20,159 bases of DNA from an uncultured Lachnospiraceae bacterium (lineage in GTDB: Bacteria > Bacillota > Clostridia > Lachnospirales > Lachnospiraceae). The notes beneath the pieces were generated by a model. That model was not told the origin of the DNA. It worked only from the letters and a program-made list of their open reading frames with translations, and ran no database searches. This document shows, piece after piece, positions 14,083-20,159 of the stretch. The stretch spans positions 1 through 20,159 of the forward strand of contig CAJTXH010000042.1 of assembly GCA_910580005.1 (NCBI GenBank), in the 5' to 3' direction. The position numbers and the translations under genes are program-made. The number at the start of each line of letters is the position of its first letter. Positions within the stretch are counted from its first letter, which is position 1.

Positions 14083-14157
14083 GGCCCAGTCCGGGGGTTT
14101 TTGACAGTGTTTTGCAGAATATAAAGGATAAAAATGGAAAACGGGGGAGGAATGGAT

Positions 14158-16779
14158 ATGACAAGAGAAGAACTGGATAATAAGAAGAAACTTATTCTGG
14201 AGTTTGCCGCATCAAAGACCTACAGGCCTATGACAATTAAGGAAATGGGGGCTGTGCTGCAAGTCCCATCCAAACAAAAAAAAGATTTGAGGAAAGTAAT
14301 TGAAGAACTTTCAGGGGAAGGTAAATTACAGATTAATTCCAGAGGCAGGATTAAACTTATGCCTGGCAATATTAAAACTGGAAAATATATGGGGACACAA
14401 AGGGATTTTGGCTTTGTCAGGATTGAGGGTGAGGAAGAAGATGTTTATATTGCAGGGGGACATGCTAAGGGTGCAGTTGATGGTGATACAGTAAGGGTTG
14501 CCATTGAAGATAAAAGGAATGGCAGGAAGCGTGAAGGCATTATAACTGAAATTATAGAAAGAGGAAATGGTGTAATCGTAGGCACTTATTCTAAAAGCAA
14601 AAACTTTGGTTTTGTAATTGCAGATAACCAGAAGTTCGGAAAGGATATTTATATTCCAAAAGCCTGCGGCAAAGGGGCAGTTACAGGACATAAGGTAGTT
14701 GTTGAAATTACAGATTATGGCAGTGGCGGCAGAAACCCTGAAGGGCGCATTATTGAGATTATAGGACATATTAATGACCCTGGTGTTGATATAAAATCAA
14801 TTATTAAGGCATATGGGCTTCCAGAAGAATACCCTGGGGATGTAATGGAGCAGGTGGAGAAAACAGAAGATACTGTTAGTGAAGCAGAGAAGGAAGGCAG
14901 GGCTGATTACAGGGATTTACAGACTGTTACAATAGATGGTGAGGATGCGAAAGACCTTGATGATGCTATTACATTGTCTAAAGACGGGGATATTTACAGG
15001 CTTGGAGTCCATATAGCGGATGTAAGCCATTATGTTAAAGAAAATTCACCTCTTGACAAGGAGGCATTAAAACGTGGCACAAGTGTTTACCTTGTAGACA
15101 GGGTTATCCCTATGCTTCCGCATAAGCTTTCTAATGGGATATGCTCACTTAACCAGGGTGAGGACAGGCTTACGCTTTCATGCATTATGGATATAAACCA
15201 GTCTGGGGAGGTTATAAGCCATAAAATAGAGGAAAGTATTATCAATGTAGACAGAAGGATGTCATATACCAGTGTAAATAAAATAATTGAGCTGGAGGAT
15301 AAAGAGGAGCAGGAAAAATATAAGGAATTTATCCCTATGTTTGCCCTTATGTATGAAGCTGCTGCTATTTTAAGGAAAAGAAGGTTTAAACGTGGGTCAG
15401 TCGATTTTGATTTTCCTGAAAGCAAGATTATACTTGATGGGAAGGGAAAGCCATTAGAGATAAAAGAATATGAAAGAAATAATGCACACAGGATTATAGA
15501 AGAATTTATGCTTGCTGCTAACCAGACTGTTGCAGAAGAATATTTCTGGCAGGAACTTCCTTTTGTCTACCGTGTGCATGATACACCTGACAGTGAAAAA
15601 ATATTGCAGCTTGGCATTTTTGTAAATAATTTTGGCTATATATTAAAAACAGGGACAAATGATGAAATACATCCAAAAGAAATCCAGAAACTTTTAAATA
15701 ATGTGAAAGGAAAACCAGAGGAAGCATTAATCAGCAAACTTGCACTCCGTTCAATGAGGCAGGCAAAGTATGCTACAAACTGTGGCGGCCATTTCGGGCT
15801 TGCAATGAAATATTACTGCCACTTTACTTCGCCAATAAGACGTTACCCTGATTTGCAGATACACCGCATTATTAAGGAAAATATCCATGGCAGGCTTGGG
15901 GGAAGCAGGATTAGCCATTATAATAAAATACTTCCAGAAGTAGCAGAAGCATCAAGTATGCTTGAGAGGCGTGCAGATGATTCAGAGCGTGAGGTTGAAA
16001 AGCTTAAGAAGGCAGAATATATGGAGCAGTTTATTGGTGAGAGCTTTGAAGGAATGGTTTCAGGCGTTACATCATGGGGCATATATGTAGAGCTTCCTAA
16101 TACTGTTGAAGGAATGGTAAAAGTTGCTGATATACCAGGGGACTATTATTACTTTGATGAAGAGCATTATAGCATGACAGGGGAGCATACAGGAAAGACT
16201 TATAAGCTTGGTGATAAAATAAAAGTTACAGTTGCTGCTGTTGACAGGCTTGTTAAAACAATTGATTTTGTAATTGCAGAAGATGAAGAAAAGAGCAGGG
16301 AAACAGCCAAGGCAGGCAAAAAGAAAACAAAGAAAGCCGGAAAAGGCACTATGTCAAAGGATAACAAGACGGACAGAACTGCTGCTAAAGAAACAGGAAT
16401 TAAGGAAGATGTGGAAATAAACCAGACAAAGAAGGAAAAGAAACTTGTTACATTGTCCGGGCGTAGAACAGTAAAGAAGCCAAAAAGAATTTTTGTAAGC
16501 CCGCTTGATAAACATATAAGGAAGCTTGTAAGGAAAAAGCCAGTTATAAATGTTTCTGCTGCACCAAAGCAGGCTGTAAGGATTAATACAGAAAATGGCA
16601 TAAAATATATTACAAGGGCAGGCATAAGAAAAAGCAGTGCCAGAAAGCATGCAAAAGCCTTTAATATAAAAAGGGGCAAGAAAACTCTGCGTTCTATAAT
16701 AAAGCCGCCAGTGCCAAAGAGGATGCTTGTAAACAGAAGACGCATAATAGCTGCAAAGAAGCGCAAAGGTTCTAAGTAA
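14158..16779 (+). CDS. rnr: Ribonuclease R
   Basis: This 873-aa 3'-5' exoribonuclease degrades structured RNA and, with SmpB-tmRNA, mRNA from stalled ribosomes. The order is an N-terminal helical/winged region (1-65), cold-shock-like OB domains (70-205), the RNB catalytic domain with D263, D266, D268 and D269 in EDAKDLDDAI (the Mg-binding aspartates), and an S1 domain (about 627-708, GMVSGVTSWGIYVEL). The last 160 residues are a very long Lys/Arg-rich tail, longer than the usual one; in E. coli the Lys-rich tail links RNase R to SmpB-tmRNA. The ATG at 14158 has GGAGG 7 bases upstream; in-frame ATGs at 14134 and 14152 are possible. smpB follows after 36 bp or less. Confidence 0.94.
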   Translation: MTREELDNKKKLILEFAASKTYRPMTIKEMGAVLQVPSKQKKDLRKVIEELSGEGKLQINSRGRIKLMPGNIKTGKYMGTQRDFGFVRIEGEEEDVYIAGGHAKGAVDGDTVRVAIEDKRNGRKREGIITEIIERGNGVIVGTYSKSKNFGFVIADNQKFGKDIYIPKACGKGAVTGHKVVVEITDYGSGGRNPEGRIIEIIGHINDPGVDIKSIIKAYGLPEEYPGDVMEQVEKTEDTVSEAEKEGRADYRDLQTVTIDGEDAKDLDDAITLSKDGDIYRLGVHIADVSHYVKENSPLDKEALKRGTSVYLVDRVIPMLPHKLSNGICSLNQGEDRLTLSCIMDINQSGEVISHKIEESIINVDRRMSYTSVNKIIELEDKEEQEKYKEFIPMFALMYEAAAILRKRRFKRGSVDFDFPESKIILDGKGKPLEIKEYERNNAHRIIEEFMLAANQTVAEEYFWQELPFVYRVHDTPDSEKILQLGIFVNNFGYILKTGTNDEIHPKEIQKLLNNVKGKPEEALISKLALRSMRQAKYATNCGGHFGLAMKYYCHFTSPIRRYPDLQIHRIIKENIHGRLGGSRISHYNKILPEVAEASSMLERRADDSEREVEKLKKAEYMEQFIGESFEGMVSGVTSWGIYVELPNTVEGMVKVADIPGDYYYFDEEHYSMTGEHTGKTYKLGDKIKVTVAAVDRLVKTIDFVIAEDEEKSRETAKAGKKKTKKAGKGTMSKDNKTDRTAAKETGIKEDVEINQTKKEKKLVTLSGRRTVKKPKRIFVSPLDKHIRKLVRKKPVINVSAAPKQAVRINTENGIKYITRAGIRKSSARKHAKAFNIKRGKKTLRSIIKPPVPKRMLVNRRRIIAAKKRKGSK

Positions 16780-16815
16780 TAATTAGTACATTGAAAGGAT
16801 ATGGTTATTTGTAAT

Positions 16816-17283
16816 ATGGCAAAAGAAACCACTAAATTAGTAGCAGGCAATAAAAAAGCATTCCATGAATATTTTATTGAAGAAAAATATGAAGCTGGAA
16901 TTTCGCTTGCTGGTACAGAAGTAAAGTCACTCCGTATGGGCAGATGCAGTATTAAAGAGGCTTTTATACGCTTGTACAGAGGTGAAATATATGTTTATAA
17001 TATGCATATAAGCCCATATGAAAAAGGGAATATTTTTAATAAAGACCCTGTAAGGACAAGGAAACTTCTTCTACACCGCCATGAGATACGTAAGATTGAA
17101 GGGCAGATAACGCAGAAAGGATATACAATGGTTCCTTTAAACGTATATTTTAAGGGAAGCCTTGTAAAAGTTGAAATCGGGCTTGCAAAAGGTAAGAAGC
17201 TTTATGATAAAAGGCAGGATATTGCTAAAAAAGACCAGCGCAGGGAAGCTGAAAGGAAGTTTAAGGTACAGAACCTTTATTGA
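16816..17283 (+). CDS. smpB: SsrA-binding protein SmpB
   Basis: This 155-aa RNA-binding protein carries tmRNA into stalled ribosomes. Family features are the N-terminal KLVAGNKKAFHEYFIEEKYEAGI, the central GTEVKSLR and SIKEAF, HISPYEKGNIFN, and the C-terminal helix-forming GLAKGKKLYDKRQDIAKKDQRREAER that mimics an mRNA/anticodon in the decoding site. The ATG at 16816 gives the conserved family start; an ATG at 16801 is only a base or two behind AAAGGAT, too close for a good ribosome site. It lies between rnr and the tmRNA gene, so the three trans-translation genes are grouped. Confidence 0.93.
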   Translation: MAKETTKLVAGNKKAFHEYFIEEKYEAGISLAGTEVKSLRMGRCSIKEAFIRLYRGEIYVYNMHISPYEKGNIFNKDPVRTRKLLLHRHEIRKIEGQITQKGYTMVPLNVYFKGSLVKVEIGLAKGKKLYDKRQDIAKKDQRREAERKFKVQNLY

Positions 17284-17336
17284 ATTAAGTGTGTAATATT
17301 TTAGCCTTCAGTAAAATTCGAGGATTTTTGCAGTGC

Positions 17337-17363
17337 CATTTTGCACATTTTTTGTGCAAAATG
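17337..17363. repeat. 11-bp perfect hairpin behind smpB
   Basis: CATTTTGCACA (17337-17347) and TGTGCAAAATG (17353-17363) pair perfectly around TTTTT. It may end the rnr-smpB transcript, though the run of T lies in the loop. It sits next to the dispersed hairpin at 17373-17391. Confidence 0.55.
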
Positions 17364-17372
17364 TGTACATAA

Positions 17373-17391
17373 CCAGTGCTGAAAGCACTGG
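17373..17391. repeat. Dispersed hairpin repeat, copy 2
   Basis: CCAGTGCTGAAAGCACTGG is a perfect 8-bp stem with a GAA loop and shares its first 18 bases with 1-18. Both copies stand at the end of a transcription unit. Confidence 0.6.
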
Positions 17392-17428
17392 TTTGTTACA
17401 ATTAAGCTGTGTCTGCTGGATTTACTTT

Positions 17429-17457
17429 TTGACAAATATCCAGGGATGTGTTATAGT
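17429..17457 (+). promoter_or_regulatory. tmRNA promoter
   Basis: TTGACA (17429-17434), a 17-base spacer and TATAGT (17452-17457) form a near-consensus promoter. The mature tmRNA starts about 97 bases further on, so the transcript has a leader that must be removed, as expected for an RNase P-processed 5' end. Confidence 0.75.
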
Positions 17458-17554
17458 ATAGAAACATATTAATTGTATATATTTATAACAGATATTCTAG
17501 TGCCATGTGCAGATGTATATTTATGTGGATGGCACTGGGTTAATTACTAAACAA

Positions 17555-17894
17555 GGGGTTGTACTGGTTTCGACGGGTCTTTTGAAGATGGAGAAGCTGT
17601 CCGTAGTGGGCACTACGTTAAAAGTCCAACTAAAATATAAACGCTGAAGACAATTTAGCATTAGCTGCCTAAGCGCAGCTCACTGGCCTCCGCTTTCCGT
17701 GGCGGGGATAACCAGTGTCACCCCAGCGGAACACTCTGCCGCTAAAGCTTTGAAGCAGCAGAAAATTTATGAAGCTACTGAAGGGTAAAGCCTGCTGGTG
17801 GGCGTTGCCTGGAGGGAATGTTAAAACACTTGCTATGACAGTAGAAGTACATTGGATTGAGGTACGGACAGGGGTTCGATTCCCCTCAGCTCCA
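17555..17894 (+). ncRNA. ssrA: Transfer-messenger RNA (tmRNA)
   Basis: This 340-base RNA rescues stalled ribosomes with SmpB and tags the unfinished protein for breakdown. The 5' end GGGGTTGTACTGGTTTCGAC is classic. The 5' GGGGTTG pairs with 3' CAGCTCC to close a tRNA-like acceptor stem, and the T arm GGGGTTCGATTCCCC is intact. The tag frame (17643-17672, ending TAA) reads AEDNLALAA and may be preceded by Asn; it ends in the usual LAA. The discriminator A is followed by CTA, so the CCA end is not fully encoded and must be added by tRNA nucleotidyltransferase. Long open frames drawn across this stretch are not genes. Confidence 0.97.
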
Positions 17895-17924
17895 CTATTT
17901 TATGTTTTTTCGGGAGGTGGTTTT

Positions 17925-18104
17925 ATGCCAACAGAAAAAGAATTGACAGATTCATTACTTCAGATGTATGCAGAAAACAGAAGAGCAAGATATGCACAAG
18001 ACATGGCGGAAGAGTTAGATTACCAGGCGGCCATGTTAAAAGAACGTCTTGCCCATCTTGGAGTTACAGATTTAAGCCAGTTTGAAAAACAACGGAAAAA
18101 TTGA
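17925..18104 (+). CDS. Unknown 59-aa charged helical protein
   Basis: GGGAGGTGG stands 4-8 bases before the ATG at 17925, so this short gene is real. The 59 residues (MPTEKELTDSLLQMYAENRR at the start, QFEKQRKN at the end) are soluble, strongly charged and probably all helical or coiled-coil. I do not recognise a family. It is followed 36 bp later by another unknown gene with a good ribosome site and a shared terminator, forming a two-gene operon. It has no clear promoter of its own behind the tmRNA, so it may be transcribed by read-through. Confidence 0.7.
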   Translation: MPTEKELTDSLLQMYAENRRARYAQDMAEELDYQAAMLKERLAHLGVTDLSQFEKQRKN

Positions 18105-18140
18105 CTTAATACAGCAGCAAAGCGGAAAAGGAGTGTGTAG

Positions 18141-18563
18141 ATGGGGAATATATATCTGCCAAAGCTGGTCAGCCAGAAGTACGATGAAACAATGGATTAC
18201 CATATTACAATGTATGATAACCTGCCATATAAAAGAGATTCGGATTTCTGTGGTATACAGCAGGTTGCATTATACAGTGGACATATAATTAAGTATTATC
18301 TTTGCCTTAACCATGAAGATGCCTATGAAGTAGGCAACCATGATGATGAGATAGAGGATATACTGGCAATGGTACAGAAGAGCAGGGCGGAAAGTGCTGT
18401 TGCCCCTGCCAGGAAGCCAGCCAGCAGAAAAAGGGAGGAAAGCGGGATTACACAAGAACAGATAAAGACGCTTTTGCAGGATAATGATGTTCCTGCTGGC
18501 AATGATGATAATTTAGCTCCAGAAGATTCTGTCAATGCATTTGAAGGAATTGAGGACTGGTAA
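18141..18563 (+). CDS. Unknown 140-aa protein, second gene of the pair
   Basis: AAGGAG precedes the ATG. The N-terminal 90 residues (MGNIYLPKLVSQKYDETMDY, DFCGIQQVALYSGHIIKYYL, DDEIEDILAMV) look like a small folded domain. It is followed by a Pro/Arg-rich linker (PARKPASRKREE) and a possible second helical unit (GITQEQIKTLLQDND), then an acidic tail ending GIEDW. No signal peptide or membrane segment is seen. The family is not recognised. The co-transcribed 59-aa gene and the terminator at 18585-18609 define the operon. Confidence 0.7.
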   Translation: MGNIYLPKLVSQKYDETMDYHITMYDNLPYKRDSDFCGIQQVALYSGHIIKYYLCLNHEDAYEVGNHDDEIEDILAMVQKSRAESAVAPARKPASRKREESGITQEQIKTLLQDNDVPAGNDDNLAPEDSVNAFEGIEDW

Positions 18564-18584
18564 TGTAACAACAGGTACGTTAAG

Positions 18585-18609
18585 AAGCGGGATAATACTC
18601 CCGCTTTTT
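18585..18609 (+). terminator. Strong intrinsic terminator of the unknown operon
   Basis: AAGCGGGA (18585-18592) and TCCCGCTT (18599-18606) form a perfect stem around TAATAC, followed by TTTTTGTTTTTTT. Confidence 0.92.
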
Positions 18610-18643
18610 GTTTTTTTATTAAAAATCCCGGCAAAATGTTTAT

Positions 18644-18671
18644 TTGACTTTTTAATTGTGTATGATATAAT
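18644..18671 (+). promoter_or_regulatory. Promoter of the export transporter operon
   Basis: TTGACT (18644-18649), a 16-base spacer and TATAAT (18666-18671), with TGA in front of it as an extended -10 box, lie 79 bp upstream of the permease ATG. Confidence 0.8.
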
Positions 18672-18749
18672 CATTGGAAGTAATAAATAATACTGCCAGA
18701 TGTATTCAGGCAAAGCAAAAAGAACTGGGTTTAATGTAATGGAGAAAAT

Positions 18750-19535
18750 ATGGATATAAAAAAGTATATTAAGAATTTCATGGATTACAAATATTTACTA
18801 TTTGAATTAGTTAAGAAAAATATAAAATTAAAATACCGACGTTCTTATCTTGGGATTTTATGGACGCTAGTTGAACCATTACTGAATATGTTTGTGCTTA
18901 CAATAGTATTTGGGACATTATTTGGGCGTGATGACAGGACATTTCCAGTTTTTATACTTTCCGGGCGTCTTCTGTTTTCTTTTTTTTCATCATCAACAAA
19001 AGCGGGGCTTAAGGCAATCAGTGGCAATGCAGCAATGATTAAAAAGGTATATGTGCCTAAATATATATATGTGTTTTCGGCAATTATTTCTAATTTTATA
19101 ACATTCCTGATATCACTTATTGTACTTGTAGGGGTTGGTGCTGCTTTAAAAATAAAGCCTACAATATATCTTTTACAGGCAGTTATTCCTATAATTATAC
19201 TTCTGGTTATGTCAGTTGGAATAGGGATGATGCTTGCAACGCTTGATGTATTTTTCAGGGATATAGAATATATATGGTCAGTGGCTACAACACTTATAAT
19301 GTATGCATCAGCGATATTTTATTCAATAGACAGGGTTGCCAGTACAGGCAATGAGTGGATATTTGAAATAAACCCTGTATATATGTGCATAGCTAATTTC
19401 CGTAATGCTGTGCTGTATGGACAGCCAATGAATATGTTATATTTTGCCAGGTCATCAGTAATAGCAGTTGTGCTTTTTGCGGCAGGAGTTATAATGTTTT
19501 ATAAAAACCAGGATAAATTTATCCTGCATGTTTAG
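18750..19535 (+). CDS. Polysaccharide ABC-2 export permease (Wzm/TagG type)
   Basis: This 261-aa integral membrane protein is the permease half of an ABC exporter that moves lipid-linked polysaccharide (O-antigen-like, teichoic acid or capsule glycan) across the membrane. The N-terminal cytoplasmic helix carries the family signature KKNIKLKYRRSYLGILWTL, with VEPLLNM after it. About six membrane segments follow, including MFVLTIVFGTLFG, FITFLISLIVLVGVG and IPIIILLVMSVGIGMMLA. The length is normal for the family. The ATPase gene begins 33 bp downstream. The glycan carried cannot be read from this window. Confidence 0.92.
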   Translation: MDIKKYIKNFMDYKYLLFELVKKNIKLKYRRSYLGILWTLVEPLLNMFVLTIVFGTLFGRDDRTFPVFILSGRLLFSFFSSSTKAGLKAISGNAAMIKKVYVPKYIYVFSAIISNFITFLISLIVLVGVGAALKIKPTIYLLQAVIPIIILLVMSVGIGMMLATLDVFFRDIEYIWSVATTLIMYASAIFYSIDRVASTGNEWIFEINPVYMCIANFRNAVLYGQPMNMLYFARSSVIAVVLFAAGVIMFYKNQDKFILHV

Positions 19536-19568
19536 AATAAGATATGAAGATTAATTCAGGAGGATGTT

Positions 19569-20159
19569 TTGAAAGAGAATGTAGCAATTAGTGTAAAAGA
19601 AGCGGGTATGCGTTTTAATTTAAACCAGGAACATGTGGATAATCTTAAAGAATATTTCATAAAAATAATAAAAAGGGATTTGAAATATAATGAGTTCTGG
19701 GCACTTAAAGATGTGAGCTTTGAGGTGAAGAAAGGTGAGAGGCTTGGTGTGCTGGGGCTTAATGGTTCGGGCAAGAGCACGCTTCTTAAAGTTGTGTCAG
19801 GTGTTTTAAAACCATCAACAGGAAAAGTGCAGACAAGGGGCATTGTTGCGCCGCTTCTTGAACTTGGTGCAGGGTTCAGCCCGCAGTATACAGGCAGGGA
19901 GAATATTTATTTATATGGCGCAGTTCTTGGATATAATAAAAGCTTCCTTGATGATAAATTTGATGAGATAGTGGATTTTTCAGGGCTTGGCGAATTTATA
20001 GAAGTGCCTGTTAAAAATTATTCATCGGGAATGAAATCAAGGCTTGGCTTCTCTATTGCAACAATAGTCGAACCTGATATACTTATTCTTGATGAGGTAT
20101 TGTCAGTAGGGGATAAAAAGTTCCGTTCAAAATGTGAAAAGAAGATAATGAGTATGTTT
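19569..20159 (+). CDS. Polysaccharide ABC export ATPase (Wzt/TagH type), runs off the edge
   Basis: The first 197 codons of the ATPase partner of the permease are present, and the gene continues past the right edge. The start is TTG at 19569 with AGGAGG five bases upstream; the ATG at 19564 is closed by a stop at once. Walker A is GLNGSGKST, the signature is YSSGMKSR, and Walker B ILILDEVLSVGD. The N-terminal EFWALKDVSFEV and APLLELGAGFSPQYTGRENI are typical of Wzt/TagH. A C-terminal glycan-binding domain, which some members have, would lie outside the window. Confidence 0.93.
   Translation, partial: MKENVAISVKEAGMRFNLNQEHVDNLKEYFIKIIKRDLKYNEFWALKDVSFEVKKGERLGVLGLNGSGKSTLLKVVSGVLKPSTGKVQTRGIVAPLLELGAGFSPQYTGRENIYLYGAVLGYNKSFLDDKFDEIVDFSGLGEFIEVPVKNYSSGMKSRLGFSIATIVEPDILILDEVLSVGDKKFRSKCEKKIMSMF

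Noticed and set aside
14101..14125. TTGACA/TATAAA promoter for rnr
   Set aside because: The spacer is only 13 bases, too short for a normal sigma-A promoter.
17769..17924. Frame extending the 59-aa gene backward through the tmRNA
   Set aside because: The stretch is tmRNA; the real start at 17925 has a strong ribosome site.
1..20159. CRISPR array
   Set aside because: No regularly spaced short direct repeats were seen anywhere in the window.

Overview
The window is AT-rich and reads as a chromosomal segment of an anaerobic Firmicute, most likely a Lachnospiraceae-type Clostridia. The basis is low GC, strong AGGAGG-type ribosome sites, Clostridia-like promoters (TTGACA-17-TATAAT), a tmRNA with a Clostridia-like tag (AEDNLALAA), and family-typical RNase R, SmpB, SecG, MetF and MetY. 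This assignment is inferred from sequence style and was not searched.

Region 1 (1-7380) is a polysaccharide deacetylase gene on the minus strand, split by a 6,336-bp mobile element (379-6714). The element carries a large serine recombinase (500-1975, minus), a 50-aa protein with an excellent ribosome site just upstream of it (2108-2260), an unknown 121-aa protein (2370-2735), and two tandem AAA-ATPase/PD-(D/E)XK proteins (3157-4854 and 4896-6602, plus). The ends can be read precisely. 16-bp perfect inverted arms sit inside each end, and a GA dinucleotide is repeated at both junctions. Joining the element ends gives a palindrome centred exactly on GA. Joining the host ends restores one 315-codon deacetylase frame at a conserved active-site segment (WDVD/SLDW). 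This is the architecture of an attP/attB pair for a TnpX/TndX-like large serine recombinase. It resembles the excisable elements that interrupt sporulation genes in some endospore formers. Whether excision is programmed here is open.

Region 2 (7381-12470) holds a SAM-dependent methyltransferase and a convergent DtxR/MntR-type metalloregulator with a palindrome inside its own promoter. Next comes a methionine-synthesis cluster: metF, a DUF4097-like exported protein, and an O-acetylhomoserine sulfhydrylase (metY), ended by a strong terminator.

Region 3 (12600-13540) is a scar. It contains a small serine resolvase with its catalytic middle deleted and frameshifted, then decayed pieces of an Ig-like surface protein and a terminator.

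Region 4 (13560-18610) is the core secG - rnr - smpB - ssrA (tmRNA) cluster, which groups the RNase and the SmpB-tmRNA machinery that cooperate in trans-translation. RNase R has an unusually long basic tail. It is followed by a two-gene operon of unknown small proteins with a textbook terminator.

Region 5 (18640-20159) starts from an extended -10 promoter and encodes a polysaccharide-export ABC transporter: a Wzm/TagG-type permease and a Wzt/TagH-type ATPase that runs off the right edge.
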